Shown in pieces: positions 18,598 through 27,577 of a stretch of 64,000 bases of DNA. The number at the start of each line of letters is the position of its first letter. Positions within the stretch are counted from its first letter, which is position 1. The DNA lies in contig NZ_JACRSS010000001.1 in assembly GCF_014384805.1 (NCBI RefSeq), positions 372,001 to 436,000 on the forward strand, read 5' to 3'. Made by a program: the position numbers and the translations under genes. This stretch comes from Guopingia tenuis. GTDB taxonomy: Bacteria; Bacillota; Clostridia; Christensenellales; Christensenellaceae. The notes beneath the pieces were generated by a model that had not been told where the DNA came from, made no database searches, and saw only the letters and a list, made by a program, of their open reading frames with translations.

Positions 18598-19326
18598 CTA
18601 TTTTAAAAATTCTGCCCGTTCCTCCGGCGTCAGCTCCGCCGTTTCCAAAAGCTCGGGGCGCTGCGCCGCAGTTTTCAAAATCGCCTGCCTGCGCTGCCAC
18701 GCTTTGATGTTGGCATGATGGCCGGAAAGCAGAATTTCCGGAACCTTTCTCCCCCGGAAATCCGCCGGGCGCGTGTATTGGGGATATTCCAAAAGCCCCG
18801 CCATGGAAAAGGATTCCTCGCTGGTGCTTTCATCGTTGCCGAGAACGCCTTCCACATGGCGCATCACGCTGTCCATCAGCACCATCGCCGGAAGCTCTCC
18901 GCCCGTCAGCACATAATCCCCAATGGAAATTTCCTCGTCAATCAATTCGTCCAGAATCCGCTGGTCCACGCCCTCATAATGGCCGCAAAGAATATTCAGC
19001 TCGTCATATTCCGCCAGCGAAACCGACATTTCCCCCGTGAGGCATTTTCCCGCCGGGGACATATAGATATTCCGTACCCGCTTGCCTGCCTGTTTTTCGT
19101 GAACCGCGGCAAAACAATCAAACACGCTCTGGGGCGCGATCAGCATGCCCGCGCCGCCGCCAAACGGCGCATCATCCACCCGGCGGTGCTTATCCAGCGT
19201 GTAGTCGCGGAAATTATAGAGGCTCACGCCGATCATCCCCGCGTCAATCGCCCGTTTGCAGATGCTTGTTTGGGTAAACGAAGAAAACATCTCGGGAAAA
19301 ATCGTGAGTACATTGAAGTTAAGCAT
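18598..19326 (-). CDS. trmD: tRNA (guanine-37-N1)-methyltransferase TrmD
   Basis: TrmD methylates G37 next to the anticodon, preventing frameshifts, with S-adenosylmethionine bound in a trefoil knot. The 242-residue protein has the knot sequences LCGHYEGVDQR and ISIGDYVLTGGE. It overlaps the end of rimM by 8 bases, as in many bacteria, and is followed by rplS after a promoter. Confidence 0.97.
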   Translation of the reverse strand: MLNFNVLTIFPEMFSSFTQTSICKRAIDAGMIGVSLYNFRDYTLDKHRRVDDAPFGGGAGMLIAPQSVFDCFAAVHEKQAGKRVRNIYMSPAGKCLTGEMSVSLAEYDELNILCGHYEGVDQRILDELIDEEISIGDYVLTGGELPAMVLMDSVMRHVEGVLGNDESTSEESFSMAGLLEYPQYTRPADFRGRKVPEILLSGHHANIKAWQRRQAILKTAAQRPELLETAELTPEERAEFLK

Positions 19327-19834
19327 CTACGGACACCTCCGCCAGCCGCTCCTCGTCCACAACGATCTCCCCGGCCTCCAAATCTTTTTTGATAACCACC
19401 CCGGGGGCCAGAGGAAAAAGAAAGTTCTTCTTCCCTTCCACGGAATAGATATCCACCCGCGCCGACTGGATCACCTCGGCCAGCGTTCCCAGCTCGGCTC
19501 CCTGCCGGTCCACGATCCGCAGGCCGATCAAATCGGCAATATAGCTGGCGCCTTCGGGCAGCTTCGCCGCATGCTCCCTGTCGATATACAGGTACTGCCC
19601 CCGCAGGGTTTCCGCTGTGTTGCGGTCGTCGCAGCCCTGCATTTTGATATACGCAAACTGCTTATAGATCCGCGACGCAGTGACCTCCCGCTTTTCATAG
19701 GCCCCCTGCCGCTTCAGATACACATGGGGAAGCTCCAGAAAACGGGAAAGATCATCCGCATAGGGCTTGAGCTTAACCTCGCCTTTGATACCCTGGGGCT
19801 TCAGAATTTTCGCCAGCCGAAAATATTCCACCAT
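19319..19834 (-). CDS. rimM: Ribosome maturation factor RimM
   Basis: RimM helps assemble the 30S head around S19. The 171-residue protein has the RimM N-terminal beta-barrel (VEYFRLAKILKPQGIKGEVK) and a C-terminal PRC-barrel (about 95-165). It starts 2 bases after the khpA stop and overlaps trmD, in the usual rpsP-khpA-rimM-trmD order. Confidence 0.95.
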   Translation of the reverse strand: MVEYFRLAKILKPQGIKGEVKLKPYADDLSRFLELPHVYLKRQGAYEKREVTASRIYKQFAYIKMQGCDDRNTAETLRGQYLYIDREHAAKLPEGASYIADLIGLRIVDRQGAELGTLAEVIQSARVDIYSVEGKKNFLFPLAPGVVIKKDLEAGEIVVDEERLAEVSVDA

Positions 19835-19836
19835 AA

Positions 19837-20064
19837 TCAGACGATTTCCACCGTATATTTCTTGTTTTCCTTGGAAGACGCCGCTTTGACGACCGTGCGG
19901 ATCGCCTTGGCAATCCGGCCTTGCTTGCCGATGACCTTGCCCATATCCTCCTCCGCCACGTTCAGCTCGATGACCGTCACATCGCCGGATTCGGTTTCCT
20001 TCACACGAACCTTGGAGGGATCGTCCACCAGAGACTTAGCCAAATACTCCACTAATTCCAGCAT
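19837..20064 (-). CDS. khpA: KH-domain RNA-binding protein KhpA (YlqC)
   Basis: KhpA is a 75-residue single KH domain that, with KhpB/Jag, binds many RNAs in Gram-positive bacteria and affects cell division. The KH core VIGKQGRIAKAIRTVVKA contains the GxxG loop (GKQG). It is the standard neighbour between rpsP and rimM. A hairpin lies between rpsP and this gene. Confidence 0.94.
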   Translation of the reverse strand: MLELVEYLAKSLVDDPSKVRVKETESGDVTVIELNVAEEDMGKVIGKQGRIAKAIRTVVKAASSKENKKYTVEIV

Positions 20065-20093
20065 AGTTTCATCCTTTCTGAAAACTATAAATG

Positions 20094-20118
20094 CCGAGCC
20101 GCATCATCTGCGGCCCGG
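20094..20118 (-). other. Intercistronic hairpin between rpsP and khpA
   Basis: CCGAGCCGCA (20094-20103) and TGCGGCCCGG (20109-20118) pair at nine of ten positions around a 5-base loop. No strong T-run follows, so it looks more like a processing or stabilising hairpin than a terminator. Confidence 0.5.
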
Positions 20119-20139
20119 TATTCTCATTTTCCTTGGAGC

Positions 20140-20379
20140 TTATTGAATCGCGCCGTTCTTCTTCAAAAGAGCGCGGACGGTATCCGTGGGCTGCGCGCCC
20201 TTGGCTACCCAATCGGCGGCCTTTTCGTTATCGATCTTGGTTTCTTTCGTCAGGGGATTGTAATATCCCAGTTCTTCAATAAACCGGCCGTCCCGGGGGC
20301 TGCGGCTGTCTGCCACAACAACTCTGTAAAAAGGATTTTTCTTGGAACCCATTCTCTTGAATCTGATCTTAACTGCCAT
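20140..20379 (-). CDS. rpsP: 30S ribosomal protein S16
   Basis: S16 is a small-subunit assembly protein. The 79-residue sequence MAVKIRFKRMGSKKNPFYRV and the following VVADSRSPRDGRFIEELGYYNP are unmistakable. A good AGGAGG is just upstream of the ATG. It follows ffh by 61 bases in the ylxM-ffh-rpsP-khpA-rimM-trmD run. Confidence 0.98.
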   Translation of the reverse strand: MAVKIRFKRMGSKKNPFYRVVVADSRSPRDGRFIEELGYYNPLTKETKIDNEKAADWVAKGAQPTDTVRALLKKNGAIQ

Positions 20380-20440
20380 AATTTCCTCCTGTATGCGTAT
20401 CCCGCATCGTTTTAATTGAATTTTTATATGAATGCCGCCT

Positions 20441-21760
20441 TTAGAAAGGCAGTCCCATCATACGCCGTTTCCCCCGTTTTCCCGTGAACTGTTTGAGCAT
20501 CTTCTTCATCTGCTCAAACTGGTTCAAAAGACGGTTGACATCCTGCACGCTGACGCCGCTCCCTTTGGCAATCCGCTTGCGGCGGCTTCCGTTGATGATG
20601 CCCGGGTTTTCCCGCTCCTTCATGGTCATGGACTGGATAATGGCCTCGGTGCGCGCCATCTGCTTCTCATCCACGCTCATGCCCGCCAGCTTGTTTCCGC
20701 CGGGGAGCATCGCCAGAATATCCTGCATGGAGCCCATGCTCTTCATCTGCTGCATCTGCTCGAGAAAATCGTTGAGATTCAGCTGGTCCGAGCGCATCTT
20801 CTGCTGCATCTCCAGGGCTTTCTTCTCGTCGAAATTCTTTTCCGCCTTCTCGATGAGGGAGAGCATATCGCCCATGCCCAGAATTCGGGAGGTCATGCGG
20901 TCGGGATGGAACAGCTCGATATCCGTCAGCTTTTCCCCCACGCCCACAAACTTGATGGGCTTTCCCGTCACTTCCCGGACCGAAAGCGCCGCGCCGCCCC
21001 GGGTATCGCCGTCCACCTTGGTGAGGATCACGCCCGTAAGCTCCACTTCTTCGTTAAAGGCCTTGGCCGCGTTTACCGCATCCTGGCCGGTCATTGCATC
21101 AATCACCAGGAGCGTCTCGGTGGGCTGAGCTTCATCCCGCAGGCGCTTCAGCTCGGCCATCATCTCTTCATCGATATGCAGGCGGCCGGCCGTATCCAGA
21201 ATGAGCATATCGTTTCCGTTTTTCCGCGCTTCTTTCAACGCCGCCTGATAGATCTTATAGGGCTTTTCCTGCCCCATCTCAAACACGGGAACCCCCGCCT
21301 GCTCTCCCACAACCTTGAGCTGCTGAATGGCGGCAGGCCGATAGATATCGCAGGCCACCAGCATGGGAGTCTTTCCCTTTTTCAGGAAGTATTTTCCCAA
21401 CTTGCCGCACATGGTCGTCTTTCCGGCGCCCTGCAGGCCGGCCATCAGGATAACCGTCGGCGGATTCGAAGCGATTTTGATATCCGAAAGCGACCCGCCC
21501 AGAAGCTGGGTCATTTCATCCCGGACAATGCGGATCACTTCCTGTCCCGGCGTCAGGCTCTCCAGCACCGTCTGCCCAACAGCCTTTTCCGAGACAGATT
21601 TAATGAATTTCTTTACCACCAGGAAGTTGACGTCCGCCTCCAGAAGAGCCAGCTTCACTTCCCGCATGGCGACTTTTATATCTGCTTCCGAAAGCTTTCC
21701 CTTTCCGGTCAGCTTGCGAAAGACGTTTTGCAGTTTATCGGCTAAACCTTCAAATGCCAT
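20441..21760 (-). CDS. ffh: Signal recognition particle GTPase Ffh
   Basis: Ffh binds the SRP RNA and signal sequences and docks with FtsY. In 439 residues it has the N domain, the NG GTPase (P-loop GLQGAGKTT, DTAGRLH, TKVDG) and the Met-rich M domain (from about 300). It starts 6 bases after ylxM, its partner gene in Firmicutes. The SRP RNA gene is not in this window. Confidence 0.98.
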   Translation of the reverse strand: MAFEGLADKLQNVFRKLTGKGKLSEADIKVAMREVKLALLEADVNFLVVKKFIKSVSEKAVGQTVLESLTPGQEVIRIVRDEMTQLLGGSLSDIKIASNPPTVILMAGLQGAGKTTMCGKLGKYFLKKGKTPMLVACDIYRPAAIQQLKVVGEQAGVPVFEMGQEKPYKIYQAALKEARKNGNDMLILDTAGRLHIDEEMMAELKRLRDEAQPTETLLVIDAMTGQDAVNAAKAFNEEVELTGVILTKVDGDTRGGAALSVREVTGKPIKFVGVGEKLTDIELFHPDRMTSRILGMGDMLSLIEKAEKNFDEKKALEMQQKMRSDQLNLNDFLEQMQQMKSMGSMQDILAMLPGGNKLAGMSVDEKQMARTEAIIQSMTMKERENPGIINGSRRKRIAKGSGVSVQDVNRLLNQFEQMKKMLKQFTGKRGKRRMMGLPF

Positions 21761-21766
21761 ATGGCT

Positions 21767-22117
21767 TTAATCCTCCCAAATGCTGCGGGCTTCGCGGAGC
21801 GCCTCCAGCATCTCCTGATTTCCCTGCCGCTCTGCCAGGGCCTCCATCCGGGCCAGGACTCCCATGGAACGGGCAAACCGCTCATAGATCCGCAGGCTCT
21901 TTTCCAGCTCCCGGAGCCGGGCAATCCCCCGTTTGACGGCATCCAACGCCGCCTGCCGGGTAACCCCCTGGTTCTCCGCAATTTCCGAAAGGGAATAATC
22001 CAGATCCAGCTGCATATGCAGCGCCTCGCGCTGCTTCTGCGTCAGCAGGCCGCCATAGATATCCAGGAGCAGACTGTCCCTAAGCTCCTCTTGTTCCTCC
22101 CGCACGGCGCTCTCCAT
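21767..22117 (-). CDS. ylxM: YlxM/UPF0122 helix-turn-helix protein of the SRP operon
   Basis: YlxM is a small HTH protein that associates with Ffh and SRP RNA in streptococci and is nearly always encoded upstream of ffh. The sequence shows a sigma-70 region 4-like HTH (LSEIAENQGVTRQAALDAVKRG). I choose ATG 22117 with AAGGAAGGGG immediately upstream, giving 116 residues; a TTG at 22135 is possible but has no clear ribosome binding site. It is the first gene after the promoter at 22156-22184. Confidence 0.88.
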   Translation of the reverse strand: MESAVREEQEELRDSLLLDIYGGLLTQKQREALHMQLDLDYSLSEIAENQGVTRQAALDAVKRGIARLRELEKSLRIYERFARSMGVLARMEALAERQGNQEMLEALREARSIWED

Positions 22118-22155
22118 CCCCTTCCTTGGTGACAAGGCCCAAGCCTTACCAACTA

Positions 22156-22184
22156 AGTATAGTGCCTTTTTATCAGGGTGTCAA
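22156..22184 (-). promoter_or_regulatory. Strong sigma-A promoter of the ylxM-ffh operon
   Basis: The minus strand reads a perfect TTGACA (22184-22179), a 17-base spacer and TATACT (22161-22156), about 39 bases before ylxM. It lies in the ftsY-ylxM gap, and its first bases overlap the second arm of a CAGGGTGT/ACACCCTG inverted repeat. Confidence 0.9.
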
Positions 22185-22206
22185 GTATTTTTTCTTTACA
22201 CCCTGT

Positions 22207-23106
22207 TCAATCCAGCAGGGCCTTTGCAAATTCCTCCGGCTGGAAGCGCTGCAGATCGTCGATCCCCTCGCCCACCCCGATATATTTCACGGGAATTCCC
22301 AGCTCCTCTTTGATGGCGCAGACAATGCCGCCTTTGGCCGTCCCGTCCAGCTTTGTCAGGATAATGCCCGTGATCCGGGAAACGCCGGCGAACTCCTTTG
22401 CCTGGGAAATGGCGTTCTGCCCGGTGGTTGCATCCAAAACGAGATAGGTTTCCCGCTCGGCCTCCGGATATTCCCGGTCGATCACCCGGCTGATCTTATC
22501 CAGCTCATTCATCAGATTCTTTTTATTGTGAAGCCGGCCGGCCGTGTCACAGATGACCACATCTGTACCGCGGTGCTTGGCGGAATCGATGGCGTCATAG
22601 ACCACGGCCGCGGGGTCATGGCCCTCGCCGTATTTAACAATGGGCACATCCGCCCGCTTCGACCAGACGGTGAGCTGCTCCGCCGCGGCCGCCCGGAAGG
22701 TATCTGCCGCCGCCAGCAGCACGCTTTTTCCTTCTTCTTTATATACATGGGCAATTTTGCCGATAGAGGTCGTCTTGCCCACGCCGTTTACCCCGACGAT
22801 CAGAATGATTTTGGGATATTTTTCTTCCGGCGCATCATATTCCACTAACTGCCGGATGATTTCCGCCAGCGCCCGGCGCACTTCCTCCGGCTCCCTGATG
22901 CGTTCTTCCTTGATGCGGTCCCGGAGCTGCGCGATGACCTTTTCGGTCGTGGGAACCCCCATATCGCAAAGAATGAGCGTTTCCTCCAATTCCTCCAGCA
23001 GATCCTCATCTACTCGGGTAAATGCCGCGAATACGCTGTTCAATTTCCCGGAAATGTTTTCCCGCGTCTTGCTCATGCCGCTTTTCAGCTTTTCAAAAAA
23101 TCCCAT
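22207..23106 (-). CDS. ftsY: Signal recognition particle receptor FtsY
   Basis: FtsY is the membrane-associated GTPase that receives SRP-ribosome complexes. The 299 residues contain a short N domain and the NG GTPase, with P-loop GVNGVGKTT, DTAGRLHNKKNLM and TKLDGTAKGG. The long acidic A domain of E. coli is absent, as is usual in Firmicutes. It lies 23 bases after smc, in the smc-ftsY-ylxM-ffh order. Confidence 0.97.
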   Translation of the reverse strand: MGFFEKLKSGMSKTRENISGKLNSVFAAFTRVDEDLLEELEETLILCDMGVPTTEKVIAQLRDRIKEERIREPEEVRRALAEIIRQLVEYDAPEEKYPKIILIVGVNGVGKTTSIGKIAHVYKEEGKSVLLAAADTFRAAAAEQLTVWSKRADVPIVKYGEGHDPAAVVYDAIDSAKHRGTDVVICDTAGRLHNKKNLMNELDKISRVIDREYPEAERETYLVLDATTGQNAISQAKEFAGVSRITGIILTKLDGTAKGGIVCAIKEELGIPVKYIGVGEGIDDLQRFQPEEFAKALLD

Positions 23107-23129
23107 GTCGAGTCTCCTTTGCTATAAAT

Positions 23130-26100
23130 TCAATTTAATTTCACCGATACCAGCTTGGATACGCCCTTTTCCTCCATCGCCACGCCATAGAGGGCATTGC
23201 AGATGGTCATCGTGGGCTTGCGGTGGGTAATGACGATAAACTGGGTCGTGTCGATCCGCGTCAGATAGGTGCTGAAGCGGATAACGTTGGCCTCGTCCAG
23301 CGGAGCGTCGATCTCATCCAGCAGACAGATGGGCGATGGGTTGATCCGAATCATGGCGAACAGAAGGGCGATGGCCGTAAGCGCCCGCTCCCCGCCGGAG
23401 AGCAGGGAAATATGCTGCAGCTTCTTTCCCGGAGGCTCGGCGGCGATTTCAATGCCGCACTCCATGATATCTCCTTCCCCAAAGGACAGGGCCGCCCGGC
23501 CGCCGCCAAACAGCTCCTGAAAAATTTCCTGGAAATTCTCATTGATCCTGTCAAACCGTTCCTGAAAGGTTTCGCGCATCACGTTCATTAGCTCGCCGAT
23601 CACCCGTGTCAGGTCCGCTTTTGCCTTCAACAGGTCTTCTCTTTGCAGCGTCAGTCCCGTCACCCGCTCTTGAAGGCGGTTATAGTCCTCGATGGCATTG
23701 GGGTTGATAACCCCCAGCTCCCGCACCTGGGCGCGGATATCCTGCACTTCCCGGCTGGCCTCCTGGAATCCGATCTCTATGCGCGCCTCCAATGCGTCGC
23801 CATAGGTCATTTCATATTCTTCCCATAATTTATTCCCCGCCGTTTCCATCGCCAGGCGGACTTTTTCCAGCTGGGATTCCACCTTATATTTCCGCTCCAG
23901 CAGGCCGGACTGCCGCATCTGGTATTCCATACTCTGCTTTTGCCGGCCGGACAGGGCTTCCTTTAGCCGGCGCGTCTCTTCCTCATTTTCCAGCAGCTTT
24001 TCCCGCAGGATCTGCGCCTCTTCGCCTTTTGCCGCCGTTTCCTCCTCATTGTGGGAAATAGCCCGGGAGAGATCCTCCCTCTGGCGCTCCAGAACAGCAA
24101 TTTGCTCCATGCGTCCAGCCATTCCGCTCTCTGAGCGCCGGATCTCTTCCAGAATCCGCGATTCGTTTTCTCCCGCCGCCTCGGCTTCCTTGGAAATCTC
24201 GGCCTGCCGGATCTGCACTTTCCCAATTTCCCCGGCAATAGAGGAAACCGCCGCTTCTGCCCGGGCTACCGCATCGTCAAAGGACGCGGCAGCATCCTGA
24301 AGCTCCTCCCAACGTGCTGTCAATGCCTGGAGCTGTTCTTCCTCCTCTGCCGCATTCTTCCGCATTTTTTCCGCGCCCTGGTCAAATTCCTGATAGGATT
24401 CCTCCAGCTGGGCAAGCTGCTTCTCTTTTTCCGCCTTATTTCGCTCTTCTGCAGCAATTTTCTCCCTCTGCTCCGCAGAGGAAATTTCCAGATCCCGCAA
24501 TTTTTGCAGCAGTTCCCCGCTCTGTTCCCGCATCTGCCGGGTCACGTCCTGCGCCTGCGCCAGCTCTGCCCGGGCTGCTTCCACACAAACGCGGTTTTCC
24601 TGGATTTTTTTCTGCAAAAGCTCGATATTCCGCTCCCGGGAGAGCAGCCCAAACTGTTTTTTCGTCTGGCTTCCGCCCGACATCGTGCCTCCCGGGCGGA
24701 TGATATCCCCTTTCAGTGTGACAGCACGAAAGCTATAGGAGGACTTCTGCATGATGGAGATGGCGTTTTGCAGCGTATCCACGATCACCGTCCGGGCCAG
24801 CAGGAATTCCACTGCCGGCGCCATTTTTGCATCAAACTCCACCGCTTCGCTGGCAACCGCCAAAAATCCCGGCATGGAGGCGCATTCTTTTTCCTGCTCC
24901 GTCAGATAGCTGACCCGCAGGGCGTCCAGAGGCATAAACGTCACCCGGCCCAGATTTTCCCGGCGCAGAAATTCGATGACGTCCTTGGCGTCGTATTCAT
25001 CCTGCACAATGACGTTTTGCAGAGCGCCGCCCAGCAGCGTTTCAATGGCCACCTCATATTCCGCAGGCACGCGGAGAATCTCCGCCAGTGTGCCCCGAAT
25101 TTTTTCGCGGATCTGCGGCTGTTTTCTGGCCGCCCGCATTAGGTTTCGGATGCTGTCCGAATACCCCTCATATTCAGCCTTCAAATCCTCCAGCAGCTTC
25201 TTTTTGGAAATGTCCTCGTCCAGCCTTTTCTGGGCAGAGACCATTTTCTGTTCTGCCGCCGTCTCCGATGCCTGGGCCTTGATCAGCTTGGAATTATTCT
25301 CATTCATGGCGGCAACAATGGCGCCCTTTTCCTGGAATACCTCCACCATCTGCCCCTGTTGAGCCTGAATGGCAGCCTGACAGCGAGCTAGTTCGTCTTT
25401 TGCCAAGGCGATCCGGTCTTCCAGCGCCGCCTTTTGTTCGCTCAGTCCCTCCAGCTTTGCCTGCCAGACAGAGATTTCTCCCTTTTTCGCCGTGATTTCA
25501 CTATGCAGAGAATTCCGCCGCTCACTATAGGCGTCGCGGTTTTTCCGCTCTTCCTCTTGCTGCTTCACTGCCTGGCTCCGCTTTTCTTCCAAAGCCGTGA
25601 GCTCTGCCGCCGTCTTTTCCATTTCCCGGCCCAGCTCGGCCTGCTTTTCCTCAATAGCGTCCTTCTGCTCCAAAAGGGCACGGGACGCCTGTTCCTCCTC
25701 CTGGCATTCCTGCCGGAGCCGCTGGGCTTCCCGCCCGCAGTTGGCCTGTTTTTCCAAAAACAGATTGTGTTCCCCGCCCAGACGTTCCATTTCAGCCTGC
25801 AGGGCACTTTGCTGTTCCAGCAGTGCGCTGCCCTGGGCCGAAAGCTCGTCTATCTGTTTTGTCAGCCGCTCCACCTCGCCGCTGTCCTCTCCAAACTGCG
25901 CCTGCCCTGCTCCAATTTCCTGCTCCAGCTGGCGCTGTTCTTCCTCCAGCTTGGCAATGCGTCTCTCCGCCCGTTCATAATTGGCGACAAACAGGCTGGC
26001 GTCCAGCTCTTTCTGCCGGGCAAACAATTCCAGATAGCGCCGGGTCTGGCCGGCCTGGATCTCCAAAGGCTCCAGCTGGGATTGAAGCTCCTCCAGAATA

Positions 26101-26678
26101 TCCTCCACCCGCACCAGGTTTTCATCCGTCTTTTCCAGCTTATGCTCGGCCTCTTCCTTGCGGGTGCGGAACTTCATAATTCCCGCCGCTTCCTCAAACA
26201 CTTTGCGCCGGGCAGTGGGCTTGCTGGCAAGAATCTCATCGATCCGCCCCTGCCCCACAATGGAATAGCCCTCCTTGCCGATGCCGGTATCCCGAATGAT
26301 ATCCAGAATATCCTTCAGGCGCACTGATGCGCCGTTCAGGAAATATTCGCTTTCTCCGGAACGGTACATCTTCCGGGCAATGACAATCTCGCTATAATCA
26401 TAGGGGATGCGGCGATCCTCATTATCAAAATATAACGCCACCTCGCAAAAGGCCTTTTTGGCCTTATTCTGCGTCCCGTTAAAGATCACGTCCTCCATCT
26501 TGATGCCCCGCAGGTTTTTGCTGCTCTGTTCGCCCAGCACCCAACGGATGGCGTCGGCAATGTTGCTCTTTCCACTCCCATTAGGACCCACAACCCCAGT
26601 CACCCCGCTGTTTATGAGGATTTCCGTCCGGTTGGCGAAGGATTTGAAGCCGTTGATCTCTATTTTTCGTAAAAACAT
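23130..26678 (-). CDS. smc: Chromosome partition protein SMC
   Basis: SMC is the core of bacterial condensin. The start at ATG 26678 (MFLRKIEINGFKSFANRTEI) is the family start and is preceded by GGGAG; an upstream frame to 26744 is AT-rich non-coding sequence. The 1182 residues have Walker A GPNGSGKS at 31-38, two long coiled coils rich in Glu/Gln/Ala, a hinge in the middle (about 500-650), the ABC signature LSGGERALTAIAL and Walker B CLLDEIDAPLDEANV. Heads, arms and hinge are all intact. ftsY follows; rnc is not adjacent. Confidence 0.98.
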   Translation of the reverse strand: MFLRKIEINGFKSFANRTEILINSGVTGVVGPNGSGKSNIADAIRWVLGEQSSKNLRGIKMEDVIFNGTQNKAKKAFCEVALYFDNEDRRIPYDYSEIVIARKMYRSGESEYFLNGASVRLKDILDIIRDTGIGKEGYSIVGQGRIDEILASKPTARRKVFEEAAGIMKFRTRKEEAEHKLEKTDENLVRVEDILEELQSQLEPLEIQAGQTRRYLELFARQKELDASLFVANYERAERRIAKLEEEQRQLEQEIGAGQAQFGEDSGEVERLTKQIDELSAQGSALLEQQSALQAEMERLGGEHNLFLEKQANCGREAQRLRQECQEEEQASRALLEQKDAIEEKQAELGREMEKTAAELTALEEKRSQAVKQQEEERKNRDAYSERRNSLHSEITAKKGEISVWQAKLEGLSEQKAALEDRIALAKDELARCQAAIQAQQGQMVEVFQEKGAIVAAMNENNSKLIKAQASETAAEQKMVSAQKRLDEDISKKKLLEDLKAEYEGYSDSIRNLMRAARKQPQIREKIRGTLAEILRVPAEYEVAIETLLGGALQNVIVQDEYDAKDVIEFLRRENLGRVTFMPLDALRVSYLTEQEKECASMPGFLAVASEAVEFDAKMAPAVEFLLARTVIVDTLQNAISIMQKSSYSFRAVTLKGDIIRPGGTMSGGSQTKKQFGLLSRERNIELLQKKIQENRVCVEAARAELAQAQDVTRQMREQSGELLQKLRDLEISSAEQREKIAAEERNKAEKEKQLAQLEESYQEFDQGAEKMRKNAAEEEEQLQALTARWEELQDAAASFDDAVARAEAAVSSIAGEIGKVQIRQAEISKEAEAAGENESRILEEIRRSESGMAGRMEQIAVLERQREDLSRAISHNEEETAAKGEEAQILREKLLENEEETRRLKEALSGRQKQSMEYQMRQSGLLERKYKVESQLEKVRLAMETAGNKLWEEYEMTYGDALEARIEIGFQEASREVQDIRAQVRELGVINPNAIEDYNRLQERVTGLTLQREDLLKAKADLTRVIGELMNVMRETFQERFDRINENFQEIFQELFGGGRAALSFGEGDIMECGIEIAAEPPGKKLQHISLLSGGERALTAIALLFAMIRINPSPICLLDEIDAPLDEANVIRFSTYLTRIDTTQFIVITHRKPTMTICNALYGVAMEEKGVSKLVSVKLN

Positions 26679-26760
26679 ACTATTTCTCCCGAAATACTTT
26701 ATAATAAATGACATAGAATTTTCATATTCACAGTTTTTTATCATATCATATTTTTTGCAA

Positions 26761-26793
26761 TAAAAAAAGGCCGGAAAGCCATTCTTCCCGCCT
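26761..26793 (-). terminator. Intrinsic terminator after trxA
   Basis: On the minus strand GGCGGGAA and TTCCGGCC form a stem with one mismatch, followed by TTTTTTT. It lies between trxA and smc and has T-runs on both strands, so it may act in both directions. Confidence 0.75.
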
Positions 26794-26814
26794 TTTTTCG
26801 CGTTTTTCTGCTTT

Positions 26815-27135
26815 TTATAGCGCCTGGCTGATAAAATCCTTAAGTGCCTGCTTATTGATCACACCCATATTCTTTTTGATGGCCTTGCCATCTTTAAAAA
26901 GAATAATGGTGGGGATGCTCATAACCTTGAATTGCGAAGCCAGATCGCTGGCCTCGTCCACATCCACTTTTCCAAAGATAACCTTATCCCCCATCTCTTC
27001 TGCAACCTCATGGAAAATAGGGGCAAACATCTTGCAGGGGCCGCACCAGGTCGCCCAGAAGTCGACGATAGCGGGCTTGTCCGCCTGCAGAATCTCCTGC
27101 TCAAAATTTTCAGCCGTCAGTGTTTTCATATCCAT
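26815..27135 (-). CDS. trxA: Thioredoxin
   Basis: Thioredoxin reduces protein disulfides in the cytoplasm. The 106-residue protein has the classic active site WCGPCK with Cys31 and Cys34 and the cis-Pro loop SIPT. GGGAGG is about 9 bases before the ATG. It overlaps the 3' end of the RseC/MucC-like gene by 26 bases and ends in a terminator, closing the hisS-aspS-rseC-trxA run. No thioredoxin reductase is in the window. Confidence 0.97.
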   Translation of the reverse strand: MDMKTLTAENFEQEILQADKPAIVDFWATWCGPCKMFAPIFHEVAEEMGDKVIFGKVDVDEASDLASQFKVMSIPTIILFKDGKAIKKNMGVINKQALKDFISQAL

Positions 27136-27577
27136 TTTGCATTACCTCCCCGGATTTTTCAACTGCAACCATGCGAAAGGTGTTTTTCAGCCGGCGGCGG
27201 AACCGTGGCTCCAGGATATGTAGAATTCCAAAAGCCGCCGCTGTGAGCCCCAGGCCCAGAAGCGCCGCCAAAATATCCCCTGGCATGGAAATCTGCATCG
27301 TATTACTTATATAATACCCCAAAAATACGCCAATAACCAAAAACAAGAGCGGAATTCCATAGGCAATGAGAGAAGACCGCAGAGAATTGCCCGAAGAAAA
27401 TTCTATCTCCACCCTGTCTCCCGGAGCCGCCCGCAGCGTATTTTTTACGTCTACGGTAATTTCACTCATATCCTTGAGCATTCCGCATGCCTGGCACTTT
27501 CCGCAGGCAGAGGACCGTTTAAAAACCACATAGGCCGTCTCTCCCTCCACCCGGGACACCACACCCCGCTCGATCAT
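27110..27577 (-). CDS. RseC/MucC-like (SoxR-reducing system) membrane protein
   Basis: The 155-residue protein has the RseC/MucC pattern: a small N-terminal domain with cysteines C25-x2-C28-x2-C31 (SSACGKCQACGML) and two membrane helices (about 71-92 and 104-124). RseC works in SoxR reduction or sigma-E signalling in proteobacteria; in Firmicutes the family is linked to Rnf-type electron transport, and its job here is open. Overlap with trxA downstream and with the aspS end suggests a redox role. Confidence 0.8.
   Translation of the reverse strand: MIERGVVSRVEGETAYVVFKRSSACGKCQACGMLKDMSEITVDVKNTLRAAPGDRVEIEFSSGNSLRSSLIAYGIPLLFLVIGVFLGYYISNTMQISMPGDILAALLGLGLTAAAFGILHILEPRFRRRLKNTFRMVAVEKSGEVMQNGYENTDG

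Noticed and set aside
22136..22206. SRP (4.5S/6S) RNA gene near ffh
   Set aside because: The gap is 70 bases long and is occupied by a promoter and inverted repeat; the conserved SRP RNA GNRA loop region was not seen.
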